From NCBI GenBank assembly GCA_030770535.1, contig JASVEC010000005.1, positions 434,001 to 498,000 on the forward strand: 64,000 nucleotides of DNA, read 5' to 3'. The stretch's first letter is position 1, and each line of letters starts with the position of its first letter. Of the stretch, positions 22,335-32,432 are shown one piece after another. Position numbers and translations under genes: made by a program. A model generated the notes under the pieces. That model worked only from the letters and a program-made list of their open reading frames with translations. It was not told where the DNA came from and ran no database searches. This stretch comes from Batkoa obscura (lineage: Eukaryota; Entomophthoromycota; Entomophthoromycetes; Entomophthorales; Batkoaceae).

Positions 22335-23336
22335 ATGAGCTATATTTTCAAACTATTGTTATATTTCTACCTATTATTAGCATATGCTAAAACTATTGTT
22401 AGTAAACCATTTAGAAATGAAGCCACTATAATAGCTGAAGAAGAATCTTTTGATACCTTGAGTTATGAATCCACTCTAATAAACAATTTGATGAATTTAA
22501 CAGTTAACGAAGAGGATAATAAATTAACTGAGAGAGAACGAACTTTAATAATATCTAAGCTAAAAAAGATGGATGAAGAAGAATCAAGTAAATATGCCAT
22601 TTTTGCATCAACTGCCTATTGTCCTAAAGAACTATTGGCATCATGGACATGTTCACGCTGCCTCTTAAGAGATGATATAAAACAAGCAACTATATTTGAA
22701 GATAAAAGAACCGAAACAAGGGCATTTATAACAATAGATGACAAAAATCAAGCGATAGTTATAGCTTTCCGTGGCAGTGCTAATTTAAAAAATTGGCTTC
22801 AAAATGTCAAGCTACTTAGAACTCGTTTGCTACCTGATAAACCTGATGTCCAAGTCCATCTAGGATTTAAAGGATGTGCAGAAGCTTTAAGACCTTATTA
22901 TTTACCTCTTATTTCCAATTTATTAAAACTTTATCCAGATTACCATTTAATCGTTACTGGCCATTCGTTGGGTGGCGCTATTGCTACTTTAGCCGCCGCA
23001 GACATATTCCTTAGCTTAAACTTGCCACCTGAAAGAGTGAAGCTTTTCACTTATGGAGAGCCAAGGGTTGGTAACAACAATTTTGCTAGATGGTATGATT
23101 CGTTCTCTTTTTATACATCAAGGGTAGTCAATAAGCATGATATTGTACCTCGACTACCACCAAGGTTGTTGGGGTTTTCGCATCATAATAATGAGCTTTG
23201 GATAACCAAATCGGGGACAATACAATGCTCATCATTGACCTTAGAAGATCCTAAATGTTCCATTTCTATTAATTCTTTATTGTCTGCGGATGATCATCTT
23301 TCTTATTTTGATCTTCATATGGGCCGTGCATGCTAA
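22335..23336 (+). CDS. Secreted class 3 lipase L2
   Basis: 333 aa paralogue of L1, one exon. The ATG at 22335 gives a clean signal peptide (MSYIFKLLLYFYLLLAYA); an in-frame TTG 12 bp upstream is not needed. Core motifs: AFRGSANLKNW, VTGHSLGGAIATLAAAD with nucleophile Ser211, Asp in NKHDIVPRLPP, His in DHLSYFD. Cys pattern CPKE/CSRC and IQCSS/PKCS is the same as in L1. Extracellular acylglycerol hydrolysis expected. L1 and L2 keep the same length and differ by scattered substitutions, indicating an older tandem duplication under purifying selection. Start and family are firm. Confidence 0.92.
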   Translation: MSYIFKLLLYFYLLLAYAKTIVSKPFRNEATIIAEEESFDTLSYESTLINNLMNLTVNEEDNKLTERERTLIISKLKKMDEEESSKYAIFASTAYCPKELLASWTCSRCLLRDDIKQATIFEDKRTETRAFITIDDKNQAIVIAFRGSANLKNWLQNVKLLRTRLLPDKPDVQVHLGFKGCAEALRPYYLPLISNLLKLYPDYHLIVTGHSLGGAIATLAAADIFLSLNLPPERVKLFTYGEPRVGNNNFARWYDSFSFYTSRVVNKHDIVPRLPPRLLGFSHHNNELWITKSGTIQCSSLTLEDPKCSISINSLLSADDHLSYFDLHMGRAC

Positions 23337-23749
23337 TTTTAACTTTTGTTATCATTAAAAGGAATGAATGAAAAATGAAAAAGATTGAGTTTGCGTTTAT
23401 GTAAATAACTTTTAGTTTCTGAATGATTTAAATTTATTTAAAAATCTTAGAGCTCTTTGTGTAAGCATTCATCTAAACTAGTGTCTAAAAAGAATTGAGT
23501 TATTTGACTTACAACTTTACCACTTTAAAATAAAAATTAGAACTTTTTCTTATTTTATTTGTCTTTGATTTTGAATCAACTGAGCCATATTAAAATCGTC
23601 AAAAGAAGTAAATCTTAAACTAAAATAAATTCAAAGCCAGATTAAATGACGATCATAAAAAACAAAAACAATTATTTAGTTAATATATATTTTTAAATTA
23701 ATATTTAAATAAAAATTCATTTTGGGTTTGAATACATCTAAATATCAAA

Positions 23750-24865
23750 ATGCGTTTATTCCTCCTATTCACATTACTATTAGTGCTAACAATAAACATA
23801 ACCCCGATAGTGAGTGATGACAAATCTGGGTTAGGACTGTTCTCTAAAATATTTAAAACTGGGGTAGGGGCAACACTTGGGGCCACAGTTGGAAGTGCGA
23901 AAATGATTGGTAATACTGTAAGACAAGGAATGACTATACCAATTAAAATACTTAATACAACAGCAGGTGTATTACTAAACCCACTTAGCTTTGCGGACAG
24001 AATGAAAGGGGATCTAAATTCCTTAGTACACGAATTTACAGATACAAAGCTAAAAAGATTACCACTGCCTAAAAATAGTACGTTAAAACTAGTTGAAGAA
24101 GAAGATGCTAAAACGATGTTTAACTATGCTGGTGCCTCGCTGTGCGGGGACACCAATTTAACATATTGGAACTGTACGTTTTGCTCGAAGATACCAACAG
24201 CTAAATTATATGGCATTTATCTAGATCCAAGTACAGAAGGCAGAGCCATATCAGCGGTAGACACCACAAAAGGCATCATCGCACTTGCATTTCGTGGTAC
24301 CTCAAATATTCAAAATTGGCTACAAAATTCAAAATTTGTGTTAACTGAATTGTACCCAGGTAAGCCAGGAGTTGAAGTACATTCTGGGTTTAAATTAGTT
24401 ACAGATAACTTGTTTAGTTTATATAAAGAGGATTTAAAAGCTCTGCTAGAAGAGTATCCAGATTATAAAGTAGTTGTTACTGGTCATTCATTAGGTGGTG
24501 CTATCTCTACCCTGTCAACAATTAAAGTTAAAGAAGAATTTAACGTTAGCGATGATAAATTAATAAATGTAAGCTATGGTTCCCCAAGGGTAGGAAATTA
24601 TGATTTTGCATATAAATATAATTATATGAAGCATAGCGCTTTAAGAGTTACTAATGCAAGAGACATTGTTCCTCACTTCCCGCCAAGGTCTATGAATTAT
24701 GTCCACGTTTTAACGGAGCTCTGGGTTAAAAATTCCAAATCAAAAGGGAAGCTATGTGACAATAAAATATTTGAGGATGGATTTTGTTCTATATCAGGGG
24801 AGCCTTATCTTTTAACTAAAGATCACCTTGCTTATTGGGAGCTGTCATTGACTGATATTTGTTAA
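23750..24865 (+). CDS. Secreted class 3 lipase L3 with Gly-rich N-terminal segment
   Basis: 371 aa, one exon, second lipase subfamily (with L4 and L5). Signal peptide at residues 1-22 (MRLFLLFTLLLVLTINITPI start). Before the catalytic core lies an about 90-residue segment with alternating Gly, Ala and Thr (GVGATLGATVGSAKMIG), absent from L1 and L2, which could be an amphipathic or membrane-associating stretch or a propeptide. Catalytic core: ALAFRGTSNIQNW, VTGHSLGGAISTLS with Ser247, Asp in NARDIVPHFPP, His in DHLAYWE. Cysteine pairs YWNCTFC and LCD/FCS are conserved. Probably an extracellular lipase; its substrate is unknown. Confidence 0.9.
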   Translation: MRLFLLFTLLLVLTINITPIVSDDKSGLGLFSKIFKTGVGATLGATVGSAKMIGNTVRQGMTIPIKILNTTAGVLLNPLSFADRMKGDLNSLVHEFTDTKLKRLPLPKNSTLKLVEEEDAKTMFNYAGASLCGDTNLTYWNCTFCSKIPTAKLYGIYLDPSTEGRAISAVDTTKGIIALAFRGTSNIQNWLQNSKFVLTELYPGKPGVEVHSGFKLVTDNLFSLYKEDLKALLEEYPDYKVVVTGHSLGGAISTLSTIKVKEEFNVSDDKLINVSYGSPRVGNYDFAYKYNYMKHSALRVTNARDIVPHFPPRSMNYVHVLTELWVKNSKSKGKLCDNKIFEDGFCSISGEPYLLTKDHLAYWELSLTDIC

Positions 24866-25148
24866 TCCTTATATTATTTGTATTTGACGAATAGTTTTAA
24901 AGTAAATAAACTTACACTGGTTAGTTTTATTTATTTTTAACGATTTTTCTTTAACTTGTGTTATTATTAAATTTCTTATCTAGCTGTTTAACTTCAAATC
25001 TGAAGTGTTTCCTCTAGATTTAATTTAAATGTGAATGGGCTTCATATTCTGTATTTGTTGAATTCATTCGTAATAATTTAAATTTTCCATTTACAAATTA
25101 CAAAAATGCTCATTGACGTTTTAATTAAATCTTGAGAAAACACTACAT
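24866..25148. other. Intergenic stretch downstream of L3
   Basis: No gene seen. It ends at the recognisable tip of a decayed MITE. Confidence 0.4.
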
Positions 25149-25250
25149 GGGGATGTCCGAATTGGTTTCACTTTTTTATCCAATTTTTAAATATTATATA
25201 TTTTAAAAACTTTGCTTAAAATTCTATAAAATAAATTCTTTATTAAAAAC
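25149..25250 (+). mobile_element. 98-bp MITE, decayed copy
   Basis: Starts ACATGGGGATGTCC and keeps TTGGTTTCACTTTTTTATCC, but the central part and 3' end are strongly diverged, so the right boundary is approximate. Confidence 0.45.
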
Positions 25251-25659
25251 CAAAGTACTCGATAGTTTTAAATTATTTTATTATGACTTATATTATAAGT
25301 TAACGGAATTTCTATTAAATTTGATACAAATTCCCGGATTAACAAGGCTTTTACTAATATAGCCTATATATTGATATTAATTAAAGTTGTAGTATGTAAA
25401 TAAATGCATATTCCTATAAAGCCTCATTGAGAAACATTTACTATTAACTGCTTTATAGCCAACATTGCAGATTTGCTATCAAATAAATAAATAATTTTAA
25501 TGTTATAATTACATTATCAATATATTGCTAAGTTAATAAATAGCTGCATGGGAGGGAGTAGTTAGCCCTAGAACTATACTTAACCATCTTTATGTAATAC
25601 AAGCAGTATAATAGTAGTTTTTATTTATCATTACAGCTACTTGCTCTTTGGCTATTTAT
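25251..25659. other. Non-coding stretch
   Basis: AT-rich sequence between a decayed MITE and an LTR-like repeat. No feature seen. Confidence 0.4.
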
Positions 25660-25663
25660 TAAC

Positions 25664-26127
25664 TGTAAAATATTGGTTTATTAGCTCTCGGATTGATTAT
25701 AACACAACAGCCACTTAAGTTGCTGTGTTCTCAAGTTCAAACACAATCAAGTCAGAGTCCCTTATTTTGATTTGCTGCGAGAATTTATAACTTCATATTG
25801 CAAACAATATTATCCTCTCGTTTTGATATCCATACTTATTGGAGTATAAAAGAGATTCTTCAACATGATAACTCGAAGCTTTTTAACTGAATTACTCCCT
25901 GATATCGTACTATTAATAAAGCCATTAAGTCTTTCTGACAACATCTTAGGTAGATTTTACAGTAGTATTGTCTATTCTATTTGTTTTACATAGTTCGTAA
26001 CTTACTACGTATTATTCTTATTCATTTAAGTCTATCTTAGTTACATAAACTAAGACCGTTCGACTCAAGGCAAGTTAATCAAGCAAGAACTACTTTAAAC
26101 TCCTACCACTGAGTACCAACTTTCACA
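25664..26127 (-). mobile_element. Solo-LTR-like repeat, copy 4 (464 bp)
   Basis: Reverse orientation relative to copy 1, ending CAACTTTCACA. Flanked by the 4-bp direct repeat TAAC (25660-25663 and 26128-26131). Closely similar to copy 6 at 43764. No coding sequence. Confidence 0.65.
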
Positions 26128-26146
26128 TAACTCAACTATTAATAAT

Positions 26147-26413
26147 TCAAGTAATATCAACATTTAATAGTTGATTTCTATCATTTAGTAAGCTACTTAC
26201 TTGCTTATTAAATATTGAAACTTTTAAATTTTCAGTTATTTTTGTAAGATAAGCTGGAGATGATCTTTTAACTTTTGTATTTTCTATAGACTCTATGACT
26301 TTAATTGGAATTACATTACTTTTTTTTGATCTATCAGATACTCGATAACAGTATAGTTTATTATTACGTTTAATAAAATGTAAATATTTTTTAGTACCTT
26401 GTATTTCTATCAT
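26147..26413 (-). CDS. Hypothetical small protein beside an LTR-like repeat
   Basis: Unrecognised 88-residue frame on the minus strand starting MIEIQGTKKYLHFIKRNN. It is Lys-rich with no signal peptide or membrane segment. It ends 20 bp from the LTR-like repeat at 25664-26127, so it may be the shortened remainder of a longer frame or a chance ORF. Composition is more protein-like than most short frames in these spacers, which is the only reason to list it. Confidence 0.25.
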   Translation of the reverse strand: MIEIQGTKKYLHFIKRNNKLYCYRVSDRSKKSNVIPIKVIESIENTKVKRSSPAYLTKITENLKVSIFNKQVSSLLNDRNQLLNVDIT

Positions 26414-26543
26414 TTTTTTATATCTTTGTTTCTTTCATACTTTTTAAAAATTGTATTTGTTTTCCCATTATTGACAGTTGAATTATTAACTTTATTGTGC
26501 TCACAAATAAAAATCTCAAATTTTGAAATTAATTGATCAATAT

Positions 26544-26641
26544 GGGGATGTATTTTTTTGTTTAAAAATTTTACTAACAATCTTTCCGCTCAAATAGCGC
26601 TTAAAAGATGGAAAAAGCGATGAAACCAAAAAAACACCTTC
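26544..26641 (-). mobile_element. 98-bp MITE copy
   Basis: 98 bp, GGGGATGT at the left tip with a diverged right tip CACCTTC. Left flank ATAT, right flank AAAT. Central CGCTCAAATAGCG hairpin intact. Confidence 0.8.
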
Positions 26642-27208
26642 AAATCTTTACTTAATATTTAGCTGCAAACCCTTTTATTTGTTGAAAATGTGTTTTTTTT
26701 GACAAAAAGATTATAGCATAAACATAATAACTTATATCATATCAGTATTTGGCATTATTCTAAAAATTAAAATGACCTCATTATAATGATCTTAAAAAAG
26801 TAAGTTGAGTCAAATAAAGATACAGTTGAATTGAATTTAAAAGGCACGATCACTTCATCTTTTCTGTAAACCATTCAGCTGTCAGTTTAAGAAAAAAAAT
26901 GGTAGAGTTGATCCAAATATAAAGGATTAGGCCTAAAAATCAGCTTTCCAAATTGCTTAACTATAAAAGCTCTACTAGTTAATTTGCAATAGAGTTGAAA
27001 CAATTGTAAATGCTGTATTTATAAATTTAAGATTAAAATTAGTAAAATTAGTAAATGTTTAAGAATGAAAGGAAGATCACATAGATTAACCATATTTTAA
27101 AGTGATGTAAAAAAATTGAAGAGAAATCATTGTTAATGGTATTTATAAAGGCGATAGGGAACTGGTTTCTTAATTCAATCAATCATTATCTCATATTCTA
27201 ATTACGAA
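26642..27208. other. Intergenic stretch upstream of L4
   Basis: No gene seen. A TATTTATAAAGG motif at 27140-27151, about 60 bp before the ATG of L4, is a plausible TATA box. Confidence 0.4.
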
Positions 27209-28315
27209 ATGAGATTATTTTCAGCTGGCATTTTATCACTATTACTTGCTAATCTAGTATTGATTAACAATGTAATGTGTGTTGAACCTGGACTTCTAGA
27301 CGGCTTACTTAAAAAGAAACCAGTTTATTATAATAAAGATTTGCCAACTGTGAATGCTAAAACTTTTATAAATGATCCATTTAGGCTTCTTAAGGATATG
27401 CATAACAATACAATGACACTTATAAAAAACCCGTTTGCCTTTCAACAGATCTTACAAGATGACATTAAAAAGTTAGCGGATGGATTTAAGGATTTATTAC
27501 CTCAAAGTACACTATTGCCAACAAATACCAAATTAAAAAAAGTAACTGAAGAGGAGGCCAAAAATATTGCGTATTATGCTGGGACTTCTTTCTGTGACGA
27601 AAAGAAATTACAAACTTGGAGTTGTACTCATTGTGAAAGTTTACCAGACTCAAAGCTATTTAAAATTTACTTTGATAAAAGCACGGAAGGTAGAGGAGTA
27701 CTTGTAACAAACCAGAAGAAAAAGTTGATCGTATTAGCTTTTCGTGGATCCTCAACGGTCAATAATTGGTTGCAAGATTCTCGCTTTCGCCTTGTTTCAT
27801 TGTATGGTAACGATCGTAAGATCAAAGTTCATTCTGGGTTTAAATTGACGGCAGATAATTTATTCAGCCTATATAAAGACGATTTAAAATTAATATTATC
27901 TACCTACCCAGACTATCAATTAATTACAACTGGTCATTCTTTAGGGGGCGCAGTGTCTACCCTATCAATAATAAGGATTAAAGATGAGCTCAATGTCCCT
28001 GATAGCCAATTAATTAACGTAAGCTATGGTTCTCCAAGGATTGGGAATTATAATTTCGCATTAAAAATTAGTTCAATGGGGCATAGTTCTTTAAGAGTTA
28101 CTAGTAAAAGTGATGCTATACCTCACCTACCCCCAAGAATATTGGGTTATGTCCACCATTTAACAGAATTATGGGTTAACGATCCAAAAGGTAAAAATAA
28201 AGTTTGTGACAGTAAAACATTTGAGGACGTAAGTTGCTCTTTGTCTATTGAACCTAGAGTTAAACCTTTAGATCATCTTACTTATTGGGATATCCCAATC
28301 TGTGGAGAATGTTAG
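27209..28315 (+). CDS. Secreted class 3 lipase L4
   Basis: 368 aa, single exon, subfamily of L3 and L5. Signal peptide at about 1-24 (MRLFSAGILSLLLANLVLIN start), then an about 85-residue N-terminal segment that lacks the strong Gly repeat of L3. Core: VLAFRGSSTVNNW, TTGHSLGGAVSTLS with nucleophile Ser244, His in DHLTYWD. The acid region reads SKSDAIPHLPP where the other lipases have DIVP; the Asp itself is kept. Cysteine pairs (TWSCTHC, VCD, SCS, GEC) match L3. Extracellular lipase expected. Same strand as L1-L3. Confidence 0.9.
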   Translation: MRLFSAGILSLLLANLVLINNVMCVEPGLLDGLLKKKPVYYNKDLPTVNAKTFINDPFRLLKDMHNNTMTLIKNPFAFQQILQDDIKKLADGFKDLLPQSTLLPTNTKLKKVTEEEAKNIAYYAGTSFCDEKKLQTWSCTHCESLPDSKLFKIYFDKSTEGRGVLVTNQKKKLIVLAFRGSSTVNNWLQDSRFRLVSLYGNDRKIKVHSGFKLTADNLFSLYKDDLKLILSTYPDYQLITTGHSLGGAVSTLSIIRIKDELNVPDSQLINVSYGSPRIGNYNFALKISSMGHSSLRVTSKSDAIPHLPPRILGYVHHLTELWVNDPKGKNKVCDSKTFEDVSCSLSIEPRVKPLDHLTYWDIPICGEC

Positions 28316-28497
28316 AAAATGTGTCATTTAAATAAAATCCATCGTACATGAAAAAGAAGTCATTTAAGTTTATCTTATAGCTCATACTAAATTAAATTGC
28401 TTTTTCACCATTAGCAATCATTTTTTTAAAAAAATTCTTATATTTACTTATTAATATTGCTCTAAAAATAAAGTATGAAAAAGCAAAAACAATATAT

Positions 28498-28595
28498 GGG
28501 CATGTCTTTTTTGGTTTCATCACTTTTTTCACTTTTTAAGCGCTATTTAGGTGGAAAGACTATTAGTAAAATTGTTAAATAAAAAAGACATCCTA
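28498..28595 (+). mobile_element. 98-bp MITE copy with ATAT duplication
   Basis: 98 bp, GGGCATGTC...ACATCCTA, flanked by ATAT at 28494-28497 and 28596-28599. Lies about 180 bp after the stop of L4. Confidence 0.8.
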
Positions 28596-28836
28596 ATATC
28601 GTTATTTGACTTGCTGATACTCACATCGATTCGACTTAAGCTTTAAACACGTTTATAGCTGTTTCAAGAAATGTGTACATAATGCATATTACTTTCATTT
28701 AAAACCCATAGTTTTCGTTTATACAACCCTAATACTTACTATCTTACTTTTGCATTATATGATATTTTTTGTTTTAACTAACTTGTAATAATATTCTAAT
28801 TACACTTTTCAATTTTTTAAATAAATACTGGTATAT

Positions 28837-28931
28837 GTGGATATATTTTTTTCTTTGACTTTTATTAATAGCCTATCCGCTCAAACAGCGCTTAAAAAAC
28901 GGAGAAAGTGATGAAACCAAAAAAACACTTC
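28837..28931 (-). mobile_element. 98-bp MITE copy with ATAT duplication
   Basis: 95 bp, diverged tips GTGGATAT and CACTTC, flanked by ATAT at 28833-28836 and 28932-28935. The internal hairpin is partly degraded. Confidence 0.75.
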
Positions 28932-28997
28932 ATATAATAAATTAATAAAATTAAATTGAGAAATCAAATAACAACTTTAATGTGAAACCTCAACATA

Positions 28998-29360
28998 TCA
29001 CTTACAATAAGAGGTATCAACATAATCCCAAGCAGCGTTAAAGGTACCTGAATCTGTGCCAAATAACTGAATGAAGGCATAATTACAAAGATCTAAATTA
29101 CTACCACCAGAATCTACCACAGTAACATAAACAGACTGATTAGTCAACTGGTTGCTCACTTTCAAGCAAGAAAAACAATCTTTTTTATCTAAATTTTGGA
29201 CTGCAGTAATATAGTTTAAATTCACTCCTTTTGGTACCGCTCCACAAAATGGTGGGTATTTGTTTATTTCAGATAGTTCGTTACTGTACAAGTGAGTACT
29301 TATTAGTTTGCTGGATAGAACTGAGGATAGCAAGGAGAAAAAAACTAAAGGGATTTTCAT
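28998..29360 (-). CDS. Small secreted expansin/RlpA-like (DPBB) protein
   Basis: 120 aa, one exon. Signal peptide at about 1-16 (MKIPLVFFSLLSSVLS). The mature part has the double-psi beta-barrel signature seen in RlpA-like, barwin and expansin-like secreted fungal proteins: CGAV at the start, DCFSCLKV, VYVTVVDSGG, then LDLCNYAFIQLFG and a C-terminal AWDYVD. Five cysteines in the mature chain (CG, CFSC, LC, YC) are consistent with two disulfides. Proteins of this kind act outside the cell on the cell wall or bind sugars and usually lack hydrolytic activity. It sits between two MITEs (28837 and 29504). The family call rests on motif spacing and a profile search would settle it. Confidence 0.72.
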   Translation of the reverse strand: MKIPLVFFSLLSSVLSSKLISTHLYSNELSEINKYPPFCGAVPKGVNLNYITAVQNLDKKDCFSCLKVSNQLTNQSVYVTVVDSGGSNLDLCNYAFIQLFGTDSGTFNAAWDYVDTSYCK

Positions 29361-29503
29361 TTGAGTTTATATTAGTTATTATGTATATTAAGTACGATAA
29401 AAGTAGTTATTTTTAATCTATTTTTTCTTTAATATCATATTCAATTTATACTTTGATTTTTTTAAAATAAATAAGCATTAAATTTAACATCTTCAAATGA
29501 TTT

Positions 29504-29600
29504 GGGGATGTATTTTTTTGTAAAGATTTTACTAACAATCTTTCCACTCAAATAGCGCTTAAAAAATGGAAAAAATAATGAAACCAAAAAAAACACCCCC
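29504..29600 (-). mobile_element. 98-bp MITE copy with ATTT duplication
   Basis: 97 bp, GGGGATGT...ACACCCCC, flanked by the direct repeat ATTT (29500-29503 and 29601-29604). The target differs from the usual ATAT, which supports a true 4-bp duplication. Confidence 0.85.
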
Positions 29601-29920
29601 ATTTAATCTTTTCATTTATTCAACACACTACCTATATTTAGACCATGCCTTTGAAAATAAATAAACATTATTCAGTTAACTAAGCTAATAAAGTTAGATT
29701 TTTATATTATTAGTTCAATATGGAGTACGATATTAGCGCTGATATTATATAATGGTATGTTAGGTTGTATTATTATATTACATTATGGTAATATAGTGTA
29801 GCGCAATAAATCATGTTATTATACTTAAATGTCAAAAAATAAAGTACTATTTTTAAAGGGAATTAAATTAAACTATCTTCTACCTGTTCATACTAAACTA
29901 AATAATAGATGTTAATAAAC

Positions 29921-30190
29921 AAATGTTACAATATTAAGGGGAATATCATAAAACAACACTACCCAAGTAGGTTTAGTATATCTTCCTTATATGCACAATG
30001 CTTCTTTGTTTTATCATGAGTTATAATCAACTCATCTTAAAATTTTATTTGAAAATGTTAGCAAATAGTAATATCAATGTAATAATACTAAATGGATGTT
30101 ACATTATTAAGGGGATAATAAAATAAAAAACAATACTACTTAATCTGGTAAGCTTGATCTTTTTTAAAATGTGCATAATGCTTTTCGTCT
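29921..30190 (+). repeat. Diverged direct repeat, two units of about 95 bp
   Basis: Units at about 29921-30010 and 30091-30190 share, in the same order, ATGTTACA(A/T)TATTAAGGGG, CAA(C/T)ACTAC, and TGCACAATGCTTC/TGCATAATGCTTT. Offset is about 170 bp. Non-coding. Confidence 0.6.
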
Positions 30191-30231
30191 ATCTTTTTAT
30201 TATTTGTAGAAATATCGTCCTTTTAAAAATA

Positions 30232-30266
30232 TTAGTAATTAGTAATTAGTAATTAGTAATAGTAAT
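30232..30266 (+). repeat. Heptanucleotide microsatellite (ATTAGTA)n
   Basis: Four to five tandem copies of ATTAGTA. Confidence 0.8.
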
Positions 30267-30420
30267 GCAAATAATCATGATAGTTTATTTTATTAAATTA
30301 CAATAAATTAGTTTAACTAAATTTAAAATCCAAGTTAAAAACTAAATCAACAATTAACTGGGCTATACTTAACGTCATTACACCATATCCCCTATTATAT
30401 TTAACAAAGCATCAAATAAA

Positions 30421-31566
30421 TTAACAAGTCCCGCTGATATGAATATCCCAATATACGAAATGATCTTGGACCGAAAGTTCAGGTTCCATTGATAGTGAAC
30501 AATTTGGATCTTCATAGACTGATTGATCACAAAATTTATTTAACTTTGGTGGTGTTTCTACCCAAAATTCGCGTTGATGGTGAGCATAACCTAATAACCT
30601 TGGTGGTATATGTGGCACAATATCTCTTTTATTTGTTACTCTTAATACTCGATGCTTCATTGAATTATATTTCAACGCAAAATGGTGATTCCCAACCCTT
30701 GGTGAACCATAGCTTATATTAATTAACCGATCATCTTTGATATTTAGCTTTTCTTTAATTTTTATGGTTGCTAAAGAAGAGACTGCCCCGCCTAAAGAAT
30801 GACCAGTTGTAATTAAATTAAAGTCAGGGTATTGTTTTAATAACTCTTTTAAATCATTGTAATATAACTTAAATAATTTTTCATTCATAGCTTTAAATCC
30901 AGAATGCACCTTGATCTTAAAATTACCAAAATATAGATTTGTTAATAAAACTTGTGCATTTGAAAACCAGTTATAAATATTAGAAGTACCACGAAATGAT
31001 AACACAATATTTTTTCCCCTCTCATCAATGATAAGTACCGCTTTACCTTGGGTTACTTCGTCAAGGTAAATTCCAAACGCTCTAGCTTCCGGAAATTGTT
31101 GACAACGGGTACACTCCCAACTCACGATATTGCTATTATTACAATATGATGTACCAGCAAGATATGCCATTCTTTTGGCATATGGTTCATCCACGCTAAT
31201 TAAATTAATACTCGTAGGCAATGGTATACTTTTAGGTTGTAATTCTTGGAATATCTCAGCAACTTTATTCAGGTCCCCTCTTACGGATTTTTGAAATCTT
31301 GCTGAGTTATCTTTAAAATCTAATGGATTCATTACAGTTTCTAAGGTGTTATTGACCGTACCTTCAGCTATCCCTAAAGCCCCTCCCGTCACTTTCACTG
31401 CTAATCCTAGTGATTTTTTTGTTATACCATAAGCTAAATGAAGGGTTTGACTCACTGGACCATTTTCAATAACCACCTTTACACTTGCTATGTTATTTAT
31501 TAATACTGTATTGAATATTAATAAATAACAATATAAGAAGCTTGATAACGATGACAATAGTTTCAT
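30421..31566 (-). CDS. Secreted class 3 lipase L5 with Gly-rich N-terminal segment
   Basis: 381 aa, single exon on the minus strand, the longest of the set. Signal peptide at about 1-28 (MKLLSSLSSFLYCYLLIFNT start). The N-terminal segment has a Gly/Ala-rich stretch (VKVTGGALGIAEGTVNN) like L3, before the core. Core: VLSFRGTSNIYNW, TTGHSLGGAVSSLA with nucleophile Ser257, Asp in NKRDIVPHIPP, His in DHFVYWD. Cysteine pattern as in L3 and L4 (WECTRC, FCD, NCS, GTC). Opposite strand to L1-L4. Extracellular acylglycerol hydrolase expected. The conserved Gly-rich N segment is of unknown role. Confidence 0.9.
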   Translation of the reverse strand: MKLLSSLSSFLYCYLLIFNTVLINNIASVKVVIENGPVSQTLHLAYGITKKSLGLAVKVTGGALGIAEGTVNNTLETVMNPLDFKDNSARFQKSVRGDLNKVAEIFQELQPKSIPLPTSINLISVDEPYAKRMAYLAGTSYCNNSNIVSWECTRCQQFPEARAFGIYLDEVTQGKAVLIIDERGKNIVLSFRGTSNIYNWFSNAQVLLTNLYFGNFKIKVHSGFKAMNEKLFKLYYNDLKELLKQYPDFNLITTGHSLGGAVSSLATIKIKEKLNIKDDRLINISYGSPRVGNHHFALKYNSMKHRVLRVTNKRDIVPHIPPRLLGYAHHQREFWVETPPKLNKFCDQSVYEDPNCSLSMEPELSVQDHFVYWDIHISGTC

Positions 31567-32432
31567 TTAATGACAATGAAGGTATGTGTAAAAAATTAAA
31601 GTAGTAAAAATTTTAGTTGGATATATTTAAAGTAACTAAGAAGCCAGTCTTTTATTACTCTTAAATTTACTAATTTTACTTTATCAAATTCTCTATCTAA
31701 CTTTATTGATTTGGGTTTTTATATCGTTAGATTTATCACATTGAATTAGCTAAATAGAGCTAATTTTAATAGCTTCATTTTAAAGAGAGAATGGCACAGT
31801 ACTTTATTTAGTGATTTGCAATGGCTCTGAATTCAAAATAATAATAGTTGTACAACCTTTATTATTATGATTTAGAAGGTTTAAGATTTTTTATTTAGCT
31901 TCAAATGCTATCAATGTTAAAATAAAATTCTTTCCAAATAGCTTATACTATAAGGTTTAAAAAGTTTTCATATAAAAAACCCTTTTTTACAATAATTGGT
32001 GCGTCTTGTTTTTTTGTTAAATCTTGCAATAATTTGGATTAAAAAGATTGTATTAAAGTTTGATAAAATGTAAAATATGTTATTAAAAATATATGATAAC
32101 TTGCAATTAGATGTCTTTTACTGTTTTTAATTTGGACTCAATTTTTTTGATATGAGTTTAAGAACTACAGCTTTATATTTTCTTAAATTCATAGCAAAAT
32201 AAGTTAATTCTAAATTAAAAACACAAAGGACATCAACTATAAGTTGCTCTAATGGGGTTTTCAATAACTTAAAATTAAGTGTTCAAATGCTAATTTTCTC
32301 TTGCTTATATTACAAAGAGTACATAGATGTTTCTTTGTTTTTGTTTAGTTTAATCTTATTTTTTGATTGATTCTGTTAATATTTTTCTCGATTTTATTTT
32401 ATCGTCAAGACTTGATAAAATCATAAGTACAT
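31567..32432. other. Intergenic stretch upstream of L5
   Basis: AT-rich. No supported gene, RNA or repeat. Confidence 0.45.

Larger units (their letters stand above)
29601..30420. other. Non-coding stretch with local duplication
   Basis: Intergenic DNA between the MITE at 29504 and lipase L5. It carries a diverged direct repeat and a heptanucleotide microsatellite (listed separately). No frame is supported. Confidence 0.45.

Noticed and set aside
23698-23886. Minus-strand frame over the start of lipase L3, and similar shadow frames at 36219-36512, 38838-39038 and 59520-59735
   Set aside because: Antisense or out-of-frame shadows of real genes.
30231-30270. CRISPR-like or telomere-like short repeats
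   Set aside because: A simple heptanucleotide tandem without spacers, internal to the window; no CRISPR array or telomere repeat anywhere.
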